Shown: positions 17,632-27,867, counted from the stretch's first letter. The stretch: 64,000 bases of DNA from Marinomonas pontica (GCF_026191375.1 NZ_JAODTL010000041.1:81984-145983); one strand, 5' to 3'. Notes: generated by a model from the letters alone, not told the origin. Made by a program: numbers and translations.

Positions 17632-18813
17632 TTAACCACGCCCTATCAATACACAATTATGCCCCTCTTGACCATTTAACTGACGAATAATATCCAGAAA
17701 CAAATCTCGACCAACAGGAATCAAACCATCGGGGAAGTCGTAATCAGGGTTATGTAATTGTGGGCTCGTGTGTCCTGCACCCAAGGCAAACATAGCGCCT
17801 TCTTTTGCCGTGGCGGTGAACTGACCAAAATCCTCTGACCAACGCATTGGTTCATCTAATAACGCAAAAGGCGTTTGAGTATTATCACAAGCACTGACCA
17901 CCAAATCACAACCTTGTTGAGAGTTAACGCTGGCCTGAAACACATCGTCGTACTCAAACGAAATACTCACGTTCTCACGCGTTGCGATCGCTTGAGAAAA
18001 ACGCTCTGCGTGCGCCACCAATGTTTGCATCCCTTCATTGGTTTCACTACGCAACGTCACCATCACCACCGCATCGCCAGGCGAGGTACCAAAGGCCACT
18101 TCACCCAGTTTTGCATGAATCACGGTCACCCAATTGCGTCCCAATGATGTAGCTTGCGCGACATTGGCAGGCAAACCATTTAATTCTTGAATAATATGGC
18201 ACATGGCATTGGCAGGACTGATGCCGTTTTCGGGGTGGGCAGCATGGGAAGTTTTGCCTTTTAGATGGATAATCATGCCTCGGGACGCACAATTGAAGGT
18301 ACCCGCTCGCACCGCCACCTTACCGAGCTCTAAACTGGGGTAATTGTGCAAGGCGAAAGCATAATCGGGCGCGATGTCAGAAAAACGCGGGTCTTGTACC
18401 ATTTGAATCGCTCCCATACCGGTTTCTTCTGCCGGCTGAAAGCACAGCACCACGCGCCCTTTTTGCGGACGATGCGTCGCCAATTCTGCACCCAGCGCCG
18501 TCACAATACTCATGTGCCCATCGTGTCCGCATTTATGGGAAACCCCCATCACTTTCGATCGATGCTCAAAGTCATTAGTCTCTTCGATGGGCAAGGCGTC
18601 TAACTCGCTGCGAATTAAGGTGGTTGGGCCACTTTGCGCACCGTTAAACACAAACGCCAGGCCCGTTCCGCCAAGCCCCGTGATCACCTCATCCGCAGAG
18701 AAAGCCTGAAACTCTTCGAGAATTCGAGCCGCCGTCGCTTGCTCTTGATTTGACAGCTCTGGGTTCTGGTGAAGGATTTTACGAAACGCGATTAGCTCAT
18801 CAAAAGATTGCAT
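17632..18813 (-). CDS. M20 family amidohydrolase (HipO/AbgB-like)
   Basis: A 393-residue M20D zinc amidohydrolase that removes acyl groups from amino acids. Metal-site segments include HQNPELSNQE, MGVSHKCGHDGHM, PAEETGMGA and ALHNYPSLELG. The frame is open upstream to 18861, but the ATG at 18813 gives the normal N-terminus (MQSFDELIAFRKILHQNPE) and follows AGG by seven bases. Substrate (hippurate, N-acetyl-amino acid, p-aminobenzoyl-glutamate) is not clear. Its start lies 30 bases after the YoeB stop on the same strand. Confidence 0.88.
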   Translation of the reverse strand: MQSFDELIAFRKILHQNPELSNQEQATAARILEEFQAFSADEVITGLGGTGLAFVFNGAQSGPTTLIRSELDALPIEETNDFEHRSKVMGVSHKCGHDGHMSIVTALGAELATHRPQKGRVVLCFQPAEETGMGAIQMVQDPRFSDIAPDYAFALHNYPSLELGKVAVRAGTFNCASRGMIIHLKGKTSHAAHPENGISPANAMCHIIQELNGLPANVAQATSLGRNWVTVIHAKLGEVAFGTSPGDAVVMVTLRSETNEGMQTLVAHAERFSQAIATRENVSISFEYDDVFQASVNSQQGCDLVVSACDNTQTPFALLDEPMRWSEDFGQFTATAKEGAMFALGAGHTSPQLHNPDYDFPDGLIPVGRDLFLDIIRQLNGQEGHNCVLIGRG

Positions 18814-18842
18814 AATTGGGCCTATTCTGACTAATAAGGGTA

Positions 18843-19109
18843 CTACTCGTAATGACTCCAAAGCCGAAGTATTTTTATCATTTTCTCAGCGTCTAACACT
18901 TGATAAACAAGTCTGTGTTGAATGTTAATTCTGCGTGAATAAGCACCAGAAAGGTCACCGATTAACTTCTCAAACGGAGGTGGTTTTTGAAAGGGGTCCT
19001 GCGCGACCAAACTGAGTAACTCTTGAGCTTTTGGTTTCAGCCCACTAGACGCTAATTTTTTTGCATCCTTCTGAGCTTGCTTGGTATAAATCAACTTCCA
19101 TGTCACCAA
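18843..19109 (-). CDS. yoeB: YoeB/Txe family toxin
   Basis: An 88-residue RelE-superfamily toxin of the YoeB/Txe family, with KLIYTKQAQKDAKKL at the start, the core AYSRRINIQHRLVYQVL and the catalytic C-terminal tail RLWSHYE, which supplies the His and Tyr. YoeB cuts mRNA on the ribosome. The start overlaps the antitoxin gene by seven bases, as is normal for a toxin-antitoxin operon. Confidence 0.93.
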   Translation of the reverse strand: MVTWKLIYTKQAQKDAKKLASSGLKPKAQELLSLVAQDPFQKPPPFEKLIGDLSGAYSRRINIQHRLVYQVLDAEKMIKILRLWSHYE

Positions 19110-19345
19110 TCTAACTCCTCATCACATTCACTCGCGGGAGTATCCATTCCCTCGCGAATAGATTCACGCATATTAGGCACTGATAGTAAAAACAGGGTTT
19201 CCTGAATCGCTGACCAGTCTTCTTCCGATACCAAAACCGCATTATTACGCTTACCAGTAATAACGATAGGCTGATGAGAATCTGCTGTTTCGTCAATCAA
19301 TCGATACAAATTACTACGTGCTTCTGTTGCCGTCATTCCAGCCAT
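19103..19345 (-). CDS. yefM: YefM family antitoxin
   Basis: An 80-residue Phd/YefM antitoxin (MTATEARSNLYRLIDE... ITGKRNNAVLVSEEDWSAIQETLFLL), with an acidic C-terminal tail expected to wrap YoeB. The N-terminal domain binds its own promoter, so the pair should be autoregulated. TTG 19357 is in frame, but GAGG lies six bases before ATG 19345. Confidence 0.93.
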   Translation of the reverse strand: MAGMTATEARSNLYRLIDETADSHQPIVITGKRNNAVLVSEEDWSAIQETLFLLSVPNMRESIREGMDTPASECDEELDW

Positions 19346-19576
19346 CACACACCTCAAAATAGTTCAAATAACAATCAGATTTTACGCTTTATAATACGTA
19401 CGTCAAGACGGACGCTTTTCATTTTTCATCAGCCTCTCAATCGAAATATAGACTCAGTCAGCAAGAGTGGATTTTTTTACACATTGCTATAGAAAAACCT
19501 TAGACTCAAAAACATTAAACAAAAAAATAAAGCTGCACTGGAAATTAAAATCAGCAAGTTATCCACAGAAAAACAT

Positions 19577-19611
19577 AAACTCTCTTTATAAGTTTATAAA
19601 GAGAGTTTTTT
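19577..19611 (+). terminator. Long near-loopless hairpin with T tract
   Basis: A perfect 15-bp inverted repeat (19577-19591 and 19594-19608) with only two bases between arms is followed by T6. It looks like a terminator, but no plus-strand gene precedes it; it may shield fghA/yefM transcripts or be the leftover end of a lost gene. Confidence 0.55.
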
Positions 19612-19715
19612 GTTAAAAAAGCCAAGGGAGTTAAGAGAAGCTAGACATATTAACTGGTCTTTTCAAAAGAAACGCCGCTTGGTTTGAGTATCCTCTGAAC
19701 CTGCTCTATCTGCAG

Positions 19716-19776
19716 TTGTTGGCCTAAAGGCCAACCTACAAAACGGCGGATCACGCTTCGCTCATGCCGCCCTACG
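19716..19776. repeat. Two adjacent REP-type palindromes
   Basis: On the minus strand 19742-19716 reads as a GTAGGTTGGCC...GGCCAACAA palindrome, of the same family as the repeat at 49742-49820. Next to it 19744-19776 forms a second palindrome (GGCGG-N...-CCGCC with CGCTTCGCTC inside) ending in CTACG. Such extragenic palindromes are dispersed in genomes by REP-associated transposases. Confidence 0.75.
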
Positions 19777-19806
19777 TGTTGTTTTAAATAGGTTTTCAAG
19801 CAATAA

Positions 19807-19830
19807 AAAAGCGAGCCACGGCTCGCTTTT
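19807..19830 (-). terminator. Terminator of fghA
   Basis: GCGAGCC (19811-19817) pairs with GGCTCGC (19820-19826), extended by A/T pairs; on the minus strand a run of six T follows, 31 bases after the fghA stop. Confidence 0.85.
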
Positions 19831-19860
19831 GTCGATTCCAATGAAGAGAAAAACTAAGTG

Positions 19861-20691
19861 TTAACTCAAGGCTCTAGAATGATGTTCTAGGTGATCATCA
19901 ATAAAGCTGGCGATGAAATAGTAGCTGTGGTCGTAGCCTGGTTGACGGCGTAGCGTGATCGGGTGTCCGGCTTTTTCACAGGCGACTTCTAGGGCTTCTG
20001 GTTTAAGTTGTTCTACCAAGAAGTTGTCGGCTTCACCTTGATCAATAAACAAGGGTAAGCGTTCACTCGCGCTCTCGATTAGCAAAGTAGCGTCCCACTC
20101 GTTCCAAGTGGCTTTGTCTTCACCCAAGTATCCCGTGAAGGCTTTTTCGCCCCAAGGACAGTTAGTTGGATTAACGATCGGGGCAAATGCTGAGACAGAT
20201 TGATACTTGCCTGGGTTCTTTAACGCACAAATCAGAGCACCATGCCCACCCATAGAGTGACCAGAGATAGAACGCTTATCAGTCACTGGGAAATTCGCTT
20301 CCACCAAATGCGGCAGCTCTTGAACCACGTAATCATACATGCGGTATGTATTTGAATACGGTTCCACTGTCGCGTTGACATAGAACCCCGCCGCCGAACC
20401 AAAGTCGTAGCTTTCGTGCTCATTCGGATAATCCGTACCGCGTGGGCTGGTATCTGGACAAACAATGGCCAAACCTAATTCTGCCGCTTTACGAAAGGCA
20501 CCGGCTTTTTGCGTAAAGTTCTCATCATTACAAGTCAAACCTGACAGCCAATACAAGACAGGCACTTTTTGCGTTTCCGCTTGTGGTGGCAGGTAAATAG
20601 CAAAGGTCATGTCACTTTTTACCGATAAGCTTTCATGCTTGTAGCGCTTCAACCAACCGCCGAAGCTTTTGGTACTGGATAGCAATTCCAT
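19861..20691 (-). CDS. fghA: S-formylglutathione hydrolase
   Basis: A 276-residue esterase-D-type serine hydrolase that splits S-formylglutathione into formate and glutathione, the second step of formaldehyde detoxification. The nucleophile motif SGHSMGGHGA and the late GYDHSYYFIASF histidine are present, and LSGLTCNDENF is characteristic. AGGAGAC lies four bases before the ATG. It follows frmA by 65 bases on the same strand, so both are probably one operon. Confidence 0.96.
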   Translation of the reverse strand: MELLSSTKSFGGWLKRYKHESLSVKSDMTFAIYLPPQAETQKVPVLYWLSGLTCNDENFTQKAGAFRKAAELGLAIVCPDTSPRGTDYPNEHESYDFGSAAGFYVNATVEPYSNTYRMYDYVVQELPHLVEANFPVTDKRSISGHSMGGHGALICALKNPGKYQSVSAFAPIVNPTNCPWGEKAFTGYLGEDKATWNEWDATLLIESASERLPLFIDQGEADNFLVEQLKPEALEVACEKAGHPITLRRQPGYDHSYYFIASFIDDHLEHHSRALS

Positions 20692-20756
20692 AGATGTCTC
20701 CTAATCTACGTGAGATAAGCTCACATTGCGGGCTTATCTCAACGGCGTCATTACGA

Positions 20757-21896
<1,140 letters not shown>

Positions 21897-22040
21897 TCAG
21901 TTTCAATGCAAACAGTGTAGACGCAATTGATTACTAGGATAATGCCCAATTTAGAAAATGATTATTGCCATACAGCAACAATCCTCTTTCACTTTATGGA
22001 AAATACGGTAATCTGAGCGTTTGGACATAAGGGGGATACA

Positions 22041-22930
22041 ATGAAAAACTGGGAAGCCATGGAAGCGTTTGTCGAAGTCGTCCGACAAGGCCGCTTTTCT
22101 GCCGCCGCTGTTAAACTCAACGTCTCTGCCTCTCACATCAGTCGTTTAATTACTCAGCTGGAAGCAGAACTGGGCACCACCTTGCTGTTCCGCACCACAA
22201 GACGCATTCGCTTAAGTGAGGCAGGCGAGCTGTATTACCAGCATTGCCGTGGTTTGCCAGAGGCGCTAAGCAGTGCTGAAGAAGTGATTTCATCGCTAAA
22301 TCAAGCCCCCATTGGCCCCTTTAAAATGACCTGTGCCACCACGTTTGGTGAACGCTACATTGCGCCTTTGATGAACGATTTTTTGTTGGGTCACCCAAAG
22401 ATCGAACTGGACTTTCATCTCACTAACCGTGCAGTCGACTTGATCGAAGAAGGCTACGATCTTGCCATTCGCATGGGCGCCATGAAGGATTCCAGCCATT
22501 TGTCACGCCGCCTGTGCGATCGAGTGGAATACCTTTGTGCGTCTCGGGAATACATCGACCAACACGGCATGCCGCATACGTTGGCGGAACTCAACAAACA
22601 CAGCTGCTTAATCGGCTCAAAAATCATTGGCTGTTTCAACAAGACGGACAACGCAAAGAAATGAAAGTAAGCAGCAACTGGCGCAGCAATTCTGGCCCTG
22701 CTTTACTGGATGCCGTGCGAAAAGGTTTGGGGATCGCTCAGTTGCCAGATTATTACGTGGCCGACGACCTAGCCAGCGGAAAACTCATCCCTTTACTGAC
22801 TCATTACCAATATCCATACAGTGGCGTTTGGCTGGTGTACCCAAAAGTTCGTCAGCCTTCACCTAAGTTACAAAATATATGCGATTACTTGATCCAACGT
22901 TTTAAGCAAGATCCGCCTTTTGCCAAATGA
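22041..22930 (+). CDS. LysR family regulator, divergent from frmA (frameshifted)
   Basis: A LysR-type regulator of about 297 residues when repaired. The N-terminal winged HTH (MEAFVEVVRQGRFSAAAVKLNVSASHISRLI) is intact; the effector-binding domain is cut at 22664 and resumes in another frame. Adding one A to the A5 run at 22619-22623 joins them and restores NHWLFQQDGQRKEMKV. GGGGG precedes the ATG by five bases. Divergence from frmA suggests control of the formaldehyde genes; this is inferred from position only. Confidence 0.85.
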
Positions 22931-23010
22931 TACTCGTATGTTTAAATACCCAACGCGCACGTATTTTACGCAGTGCATTTCTAACCATAACGCACCATTA
23001 AGCGAAGCCC

Positions 23011-23274
23011 ATGTTTTCACAAGAAGATCTCGTACAAGTTGCCCGTCAGACAATGCCATTTGGAAAATACCAAGGCCGTGTTTTGATCGATTTACCCGAA
23101 GCCTATTTATTGTGGTTTGCCCACGAAGGCTGGCCGAATGGCAATTTGGGACAGTGGTTACAGCTGGCGTTGGAAATCAAAATCAACGGTTTGGAAAAGT
23201 TGGTCGATCCTCTGCGTAAACCTGCCGAGAAAAAACCAAACGAGCCAAAAGTTCGCATCCGCTTTGATGACTAA
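23011..23274 (+). CDS. DUF3820 family protein
   Basis: An 87-residue DUF3820 protein, with the family hallmark MPFGKYQGRVLIDLPEAYLLWFAHEGWP. Pfam relates it to a quorum-sensing-regulated factor of Pseudomonas (QSregVF), but no molecular function is known. It overlaps the 3' end of the convergent acetyltransferase gene by four bases. Confidence 0.88.
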   Translation: MFSQEDLVQVARQTMPFGKYQGRVLIDLPEAYLLWFAHEGWPNGNLGQWLQLALEIKINGLEKLVDPLRKPAEKKPNEPKVRIRFDD

Positions 23275-23729
23275 GCAGTGGTTTTAGATCGAGGGAAGAC
23301 ATAATACAACACGCCGTGATCTTCTTTGTCAAAAACAAACCCTGCGCGTTCGGAGGCCTTAATAGACGCAATGTTGCCAACTTTGATTTCCGCCAATAAG
23401 GGGTCTTTGAAGTAGCCAATGATGGTCGATAGCATCTTCTGTGCAATGCCTTTTCCGCGCGAATCAGGCGCCACAGTCCACGACAATTCCCAAGCATCCG
23501 CCACGCGATCTGCTCGGCACGTTCCGACCGCTTCACCGTTCATTTCGGCCACCCACAAACGACGCATCTCAGGATGACGCAAAGAATTCTCGAGCCACAC
23601 AAGGTGTTCCTCAAGAGTAATTTGATCCATATGATGAGAAGCCATACGTGTTTCTAGATCATTACGCCATGACAACAGTTTTTCTGCATCAGCCATTGTT
23701 GCCGGCCGTAAACACACTTTATCTGCCAT
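23271..23729 (-). CDS. GNAT family N-acetyltransferase
   Basis: A 152-residue GNAT enzyme of the RimJ/PseH-like subgroup: LRPATMADAEKLLSWRND at the start, the acetyl-CoA loop SRGKGIAQKML, and VGNIASIKASERAGFVF near the end. It transfers an acetyl group from acetyl-CoA to an unknown amine. Monocistronic between convergent and divergent neighbours. Confidence 0.85.
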   Translation of the reverse strand: MADKVCLRPATMADAEKLLSWRNDLETRMASHHMDQITLEEHLVWLENSLRHPEMRRLWVAEMNGEAVGTCRADRVADAWELSWTVAPDSRGKGIAQKMLSTIIGYFKDPLLAEIKVGNIASIKASERAGFVFDKEDHGVLYYVFPRSKTTA

Positions 23730-23924
23730 AAGAAACCTTCCATTAGTTCAAATGTATAAGACAGTTTAATAGGAGTATATACCTTTATTTCCTAACGACA
23801 GCTAGTGCTATTTTTTACCACATTTTATATGGCATTTATCCTACCAAAAGGTACAAAAGTTGCTTATTTTTTTGAGTCACAAAAAACGATATTTTCCCTT
23901 TAAACAAACAGGACACACCACCTA

Positions 23925-24380
23925 ATGGACATTAGAGTTGATGATTTATCTGGTTCAGAAATCAAACAATTGCTTACCGAACACCTTGAAGACATGTTTG
24001 CTGTATCGCCGCCAGAATGCGTATTTGCATTGGATTTAGACGGCTTAAAAAAGCCCAACATTACCTTCTGGACAGTGTGGCAAGACAGTCAATTGCTCGG
24101 TTGCGGGGCACTGAAAACGTTAGACGATACACACGGTGAAATTAAGTCCATGCGCACCACCAGCGCCGCGCGCAACAAGGGAGTTGCCTCTACACTACTG
24201 CGCCATATTCTCGATGCAGCAAAACAAAAAGGGCTCAATAAAATTAGCCTAGAAACTGGGTCACAAGACTTCTTTGCGCCCGCTAGAAAACTCTACGCTA
24301 AACACGAATTCCGTGAATGTGACCCCTTTTCAGATTACAAGCTAGATCCTCACAGTGTTTTCATGACCAGAACACTCTGA
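23925..24380 (+). CDS. GNAT family N-acetyltransferase
   Basis: A 151-residue GNAT enzyme of the PhnO/YsnE-like type, with the acetyl-CoA-binding loop AARNKGVASTLLRHIL and C-terminal ETGSQDFFAPARKLYAKHEF. No close relation to the acetyltransferase at 23271. Substrate unknown. Confidence 0.86.
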   Translation: MDIRVDDLSGSEIKQLLTEHLEDMFAVSPPECVFALDLDGLKKPNITFWTVWQDSQLLGCGALKTLDDTHGEIKSMRTTSAARNKGVASTLLRHILDAAKQKGLNKISLETGSQDFFAPARKLYAKHEFRECDPFSDYKLDPHSVFMTRTL

Positions 24381-24490
24381 AAAATTAGCCATCACAGTTT
24401 CGCTGTTTATTCGTTCAAACTGTGCATTACGGGCGATTTATAAGCCCGTTAGACTGCAAGGATACGTGGCAGACCAAAAAGAGAGCGAAC

Positions 24491-25183
24491 ATGAAAACGA
24501 TCGGCATCATTGGCGGAATGAGTTGGGAATCCTCCGCCTTGTACTACAAAACCATCAATGAGTTAACCAAGCAGCGCCTTGGGGGATTACATTCCGCCAA
24601 GGTCATTTTAAACAGCGTGGATTTTGCTCACATTGAACGTCTGCAGCACCAAGGTGACTGGGAGCAATTGGGCGATATGTTGGCCAATGAAGCCACTCGT
24701 CTGGAACGCGCCGGAGCCGATTTTCTGCTGATCGCGACCAATACCATGCACAAGGTGGCAGATGCTGTTCAAAGTGCGGTGCAAATCCCTTTATTGCATA
24801 TTGCCGATGCGACAGCCAAAGAATTGGTTCAACAAAAGCATCAAAAAGTTGGCTTTATTGGCACACGTTATTCTATGGAAGACGATTTTTATATCCGACG
24901 TTTAGAAGAGCAATACGGGTTGGATGTCATTACGCCATCGAAACAAGACAGGGACAACATTCATAAAATTATTTACGACGAATTGTGTCTCGGAAAGATC
25001 CTTCCTGAATCGAGGGAAATTTACATTGATATAGTCAATCGGCTTAATGCCGCAGGCGCAGAAGCCGTCATTGAAGGGTGCACAGAAATCACCCTATTAT
25101 TAAAGCAAGAGCACGTTGCCGTCCCCTTGTTTGATACGACCTACATTCACGCGCAGGCCGCCGTGGACACAGCATTGGAATAA
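24491..25183 (+). CDS. Aspartate/glutamate racemase family protein
   Basis: A 230-residue racemase of the Asp/Glu/hydantoin superfamily. MKTIGIIGGMSWESSALYYK and the two catalytic-cysteine regions are expected; the first reads IATNTMHKV (Thr where Asp racemases have Cys in the CNTxH motif) and the second EGCTEITLLL with Cys present. The loss of the first Cys, as in YgeA/one-cysteine members, suggests a broad-specificity amino-acid racemase or a non-racemase role. The start at 24491 is preferred over the longer open frame from 24422. Confidence 0.83.
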   Translation: MKTIGIIGGMSWESSALYYKTINELTKQRLGGLHSAKVILNSVDFAHIERLQHQGDWEQLGDMLANEATRLERAGADFLLIATNTMHKVADAVQSAVQIPLLHIADATAKELVQQKHQKVGFIGTRYSMEDDFYIRRLEEQYGLDVITPSKQDRDNIHKIIYDELCLGKILPESREIYIDIVNRLNAAGAEAVIEGCTEITLLLKQEHVAVPLFDTTYIHAQAAVDTALE

Positions 25184-25201
25184 GTGATTAATCACAAAAA
25201 A

Positions 25202-25228
25202 AGCCAGCGCGAACGCTGGCTCGTTTTT
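25202..25228 (+). terminator. Terminator after the racemase gene
   Basis: AGCCAGCG (25202-25209) pairs with CGCTGGCT (25214-25221) around a CGAA tetraloop, followed by CGTTTTT. Confidence 0.9.
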
Positions 25229-25278
25229 CATTATTTGGAAAGGGAGGAACCAAATAAAGAAGCCTGATTCTTTAAACA

Positions 25279-26655
25279 CTAAATCCCACCATGGGTTAAT
25301 TTTGCAGGATCCAGCAAGGCGAGCAATTCTTCTCGACCAAGATCGGTCTCTTCCTCCGCCACATCCACAACCGGGCGACTTTCTTTATAAGCCCTTTTCG
25401 CAATGTCAGCGGCTTTTGCATACCCAATAATTGGATTTAATGCGGTAACTAAGATCGGGTTACGATGCAGCGCTTCATTCAATTTATCCTCATTAACGGT
25501 TAAAGTCGCGATGGCATTATCCGCCAATAGCTGCCCACTGTTGGCCAGTAACTTGATGCTGTTTAACAGGTTTTTAGCGATCATTGGCAACATAACATTC
25601 AATTCAAAATTACCCGATTGACCGCCAATTGTGATCGCCGCGTCGTTACCAATCACTTGCGCTGCCACCATCGCTGTTGCTTCTGGAATCACAGGGTTCA
25701 CTTTGCCCGGCATAATAGAAGAACCTGGCTGTAAAGCGTGTAGACTAATTTCGCCTAATCCCGCCAATGGCCCCGAGTTCATCCAGCGCAGGTCATTGGC
25801 GATTTTCATATAGGTTACGGCAACCGCTTTTAACTGGCCAGATAACGCAACGGCGGTATCTTGAGAACCAATTAAAGCAAAAAAATTCTGCCCCTTAGTA
25901 AACGTCACTTTGGTTAAATCAGACAGTTCTTTAGCAAACAACACGGCAAATTCAGGATGAGCATTGATCCCCGTACCCACCGCCGTCCCACCTTGGGCAA
26001 GCTGAGTCGTTTTGCTTTCTAGATACGTTAAATTGTCGATGTTATCTTGCAGTTGCGCCGCCCAAGCGTGAAAAGTTTGATCCAATCGAACCGGCATGGC
26101 GTCCATTAAATGCGTTCGACCTGTTTTCGTGTACCCCGCGAGCGCTGTGCCTTTCTCAACAATAGTGTCCTTTAAATGCTCTAAAGCAGGCAGCAGATGA
26201 CCTGTTAACTCTAACGTCGCGCTGATATGAATAGCGCTCGGGATAACATCATTACTGCTTTGCCCGTAATTCACATGATCATTCGGATTAACCACTGAAC
26301 CATAGTAACGACTCGACAAAGTTGCAATCACCTCATTGGCGTTCATGTTCGAGCTGGTGCCCGATCCCGTTTGAAACACATCCACAGGGAAATGCTGCAT
26401 TAGATCGTCGGCGTTGAGCAGCTCATCACAGGCATTTTGAATGGCCTTGGACATATCGGGCGTAATGCATTCGAGTGTTTGGTTAGCACGAGCGGCCGCC
26501 GCTTTGATTAAAATTAGAGAGCGAATAAAGGCTTCAGGAAGTGGCTCGCCACTGATTGAAAAGTTGTTAATGGCACGTTGCGTTTGGGCGCCATAGAGTG
26601 CATTTTCTGGGACGTCTAACTCGCCCATACTGTCTTTTTCAATACGCATTTTCAT
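25279..26655 (-). CDS. fumC: Fumarate hydratase class II
   Basis: A 458-residue oxygen-stable, iron-free fumarase that hydrates fumarate to malate. The family signature GSSIMPGKVNP and the substrate-site segments TGSGTSSNMNANEV and GRTHLMDAMPV are all intact. It lies 15 bases after a FagA-like gene, and two Fur-box-like sequences precede that gene. In Pseudomonas the same fagA-fumC arrangement replaces iron-sulfur fumarase when iron is scarce; the same role is inferred here. Confidence 0.96.
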   Translation of the reverse strand: MKMRIEKDSMGELDVPENALYGAQTQRAINNFSISGEPLPEAFIRSLILIKAAAARANQTLECITPDMSKAIQNACDELLNADDLMQHFPVDVFQTGSGTSSNMNANEVIATLSSRYYGSVVNPNDHVNYGQSSNDVIPSAIHISATLELTGHLLPALEHLKDTIVEKGTALAGYTKTGRTHLMDAMPVRLDQTFHAWAAQLQDNIDNLTYLESKTTQLAQGGTAVGTGINAHPEFAVLFAKELSDLTKVTFTKGQNFFALIGSQDTAVALSGQLKAVAVTYMKIANDLRWMNSGPLAGLGEISLHALQPGSSIMPGKVNPVIPEATAMVAAQVIGNDAAITIGGQSGNFELNVMLPMIAKNLLNSIKLLANSGQLLADNAIATLTVNEDKLNEALHRNPILVTALNPIIGYAKAADIAKRAYKESRPVVDVAEEETDLGREELLALLDPAKLTHGGI

Positions 26656-26670
26656 CGGTTGGTAATGCCC

Positions 26671-27027
26671 CTATTGTTCAAAGGAAGAAATAAAGTAATG
26701 ACTCAGAATCCGTAAACTGTGTTCCATTTTGAAATAGTTTTTCGCATCTTGATAAGTAACGATCAAGTGCTTTAAATGCGACAATGGTTGATACACCTTG
26801 TCTAAACAGGTCTGACGCCAATGAGGTGCAACGCGGGTGTCGCATACCGTATCCAGCAAAACATTGAACACACGCTGATGCAGCAAAGTCGCATCGGTGA
26901 TGCTCAAACGCTCGGCATATTCTTCCGTCAGATTCAAATAATGATAGAGCACTTCGGGAGAGTCCGCACATTGCCCTCCTTGAATGGTTTGTTCGAGCAC
27001 TGAAAATGGCACTAGATAATGACTCAT
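26671..27027 (-). CDS. fagA: FagA-like protein (Fur-associated, upstream of fumC)
   Basis: A 118-residue, helix-rich protein with no catalytic motif. By size and position just upstream of fumC it corresponds to FagA of the Pseudomonas fagA-fumC-sodA cluster; function unknown. ATG 27027 is chosen: the open frame extends to 27048 but GGGGCGAAACA sits directly before this start. The fumC gene follows in the same operon. The identification rests on position as much as on sequence. Confidence 0.7.
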   Translation of the reverse strand: MSHYLVPFSVLEQTIQGGQCADSPEVLYHYLNLTEEYAERLSITDATLLHQRVFNVLLDTVCDTRVAPHWRQTCLDKVYQPLSHLKHLIVTYQDAKNYFKMEHSLRILSHYFISSFEQ

Positions 27028-27063
27028 TGTTTCGCCCCTTGAATTCACATCAAAAAATATAAA

Positions 27064-27078
27064 TGATAACTATTATCA
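27064..27078. promoter_or_regulatory. Fur box upstream of fagA-fumC
   Basis: TGATAACTATTATCA is a near-perfect 7-1-7 inverted repeat of the Fur type (TGATAAT-N-ATTATCA), 37 bases upstream of the fagA start, so iron-loaded Fur should repress the operon. Confidence 0.85.
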
Positions 27079-27111
27079 ATAATGTGCATGAAGGCAGGAT
27101 CTGTCAAGGTG

Positions 27112-27132
27112 TTGATAACGATTCTTATTAAT
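27112..27132. promoter_or_regulatory. Second, weaker Fur-like box
   Basis: GATAACGATTCTTATTA, beginning at 27114, matches the 19-base Fur consensus at about 13 positions. It lies upstream of the stronger box and may provide extended Fur binding. Confidence 0.55.
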
Positions 27133-27193
27133 TTTTGATAATACGTCTGTTTGCTTGATTTCAATCAGCAAAATAAATGCCCAAAAACGCAAA

Positions 27194-27225
27194 AGCCCCT
27201 GCTACCTAATTGGGTAACAGGGGCT
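27194..27225 (-). terminator. Terminator of slyD
   Basis: AGCCCCTG (27194-27201) pairs with CAGGGGCT (27218-27225), with an inner TACC/GGTA stem. On the minus strand TTTT follows. It lies 44 bases after the slyD stop. Confidence 0.83.
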
Positions 27226-27268
27226 TCTCAGAGGAATACTTTTATTTTGTATTCAATGCGTCTGGCTA

Positions 27269-27748
27269 TTAGTGATGATGACCACCCACGCCGTGCGCAT
27301 GACCATGTGCGATTTCGTCATTCGTCGCCTCACGCGCATCTACGATTTGAATATTGAATGTTAGGTCTTTACCAGACAATGGGTGATTCAAGTCGACAGT
27401 GGCATGTTTCAAACCAACCTTAACAACCGTTACCTGACGCATGCCTTTGTCTGTTTGTACCATGGCAACCATACCGGCTTTCCAGCGCTTCGCACCTTGT
27501 AGATGTTTTACTGGCACTTGTTGCTGACGATCTTCATGACGCTCGCCATACGCATCAGCGCATGCCACCGTCACTTCAAATTCGTCACCAACGGCTTTGC
27601 CTTCCATTGCTTTTTCAAGCCCTGGAATAACGTTGCCGTGACCATGCAAATACGCCGCTGGATCTTTACCCGCAGACGTTTCAATTAGCTCTTCGCCATG
27701 ACGCAATGTGTAGTGAAATTGAACGACTTGGTTGTCTGCAATCGACAT
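27269..27748 (-). CDS. slyD: FKBP-type peptidyl-prolyl isomerase SlyD
   Basis: A 159-residue SlyD: FKBP fold (HYTLRHGEELIETSAGKDPAAYLHG, VIPGLEKAMEG), the inserted chaperone flap (about residues 70-120), and a short histidine-rich metal-binding tail HGHAHGVGGHHH. It helps protein folding and binds nickel. The tail is shorter than in E. coli SlyD. Divergent from fagA-fumC by 240 bases with a terminator between. Confidence 0.94.
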   Translation of the reverse strand: MSIADNQVVQFHYTLRHGEELIETSAGKDPAAYLHGHGNVIPGLEKAMEGKAVGDEFEVTVACADAYGERHEDRQQQVPVKHLQGAKRWKAGMVAMVQTDKGMRQVTVVKVGLKHATVDLNHPLSGKDLTFNIQIVDAREATNDEIAHGHAHGVGGHHH

Positions 27749-27867
27749 GATGTTTCCTTAGTATCTGGTTATGTAATATTCGGGCATTATAGTGATTATA
27801 ACGCCACTTACCTAGACTCTTATTTGTTACTTTCTCAAAACGACACTGCCACAAAACAGCGCATTAT

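Larger units (their letters stand above)
19346..19860. other. Intergenic region with repeats and hairpins, no gene
   Basis: About 500 bases between yefM and fghA hold no credible gene. They contain the yefM upstream region, a long hairpin at 19577-19611, two REP-type repeats (19716-19776) and the fghA terminator (19807-19830). The 63-residue frame at 19650-19841 is repeat sequence, not a protein. Confidence 0.75.

Noticed and set aside
19716..19776. CRISPR array or attC site
   Set aside because: Only two different palindromes with no regular spacers and no cas or integron genes; REP-type repeats fit better.
19650..19841. 63-residue minus-strand frame
   Set aside because: It covers REP-type palindromes and the fghA terminator and has no protein-like features.
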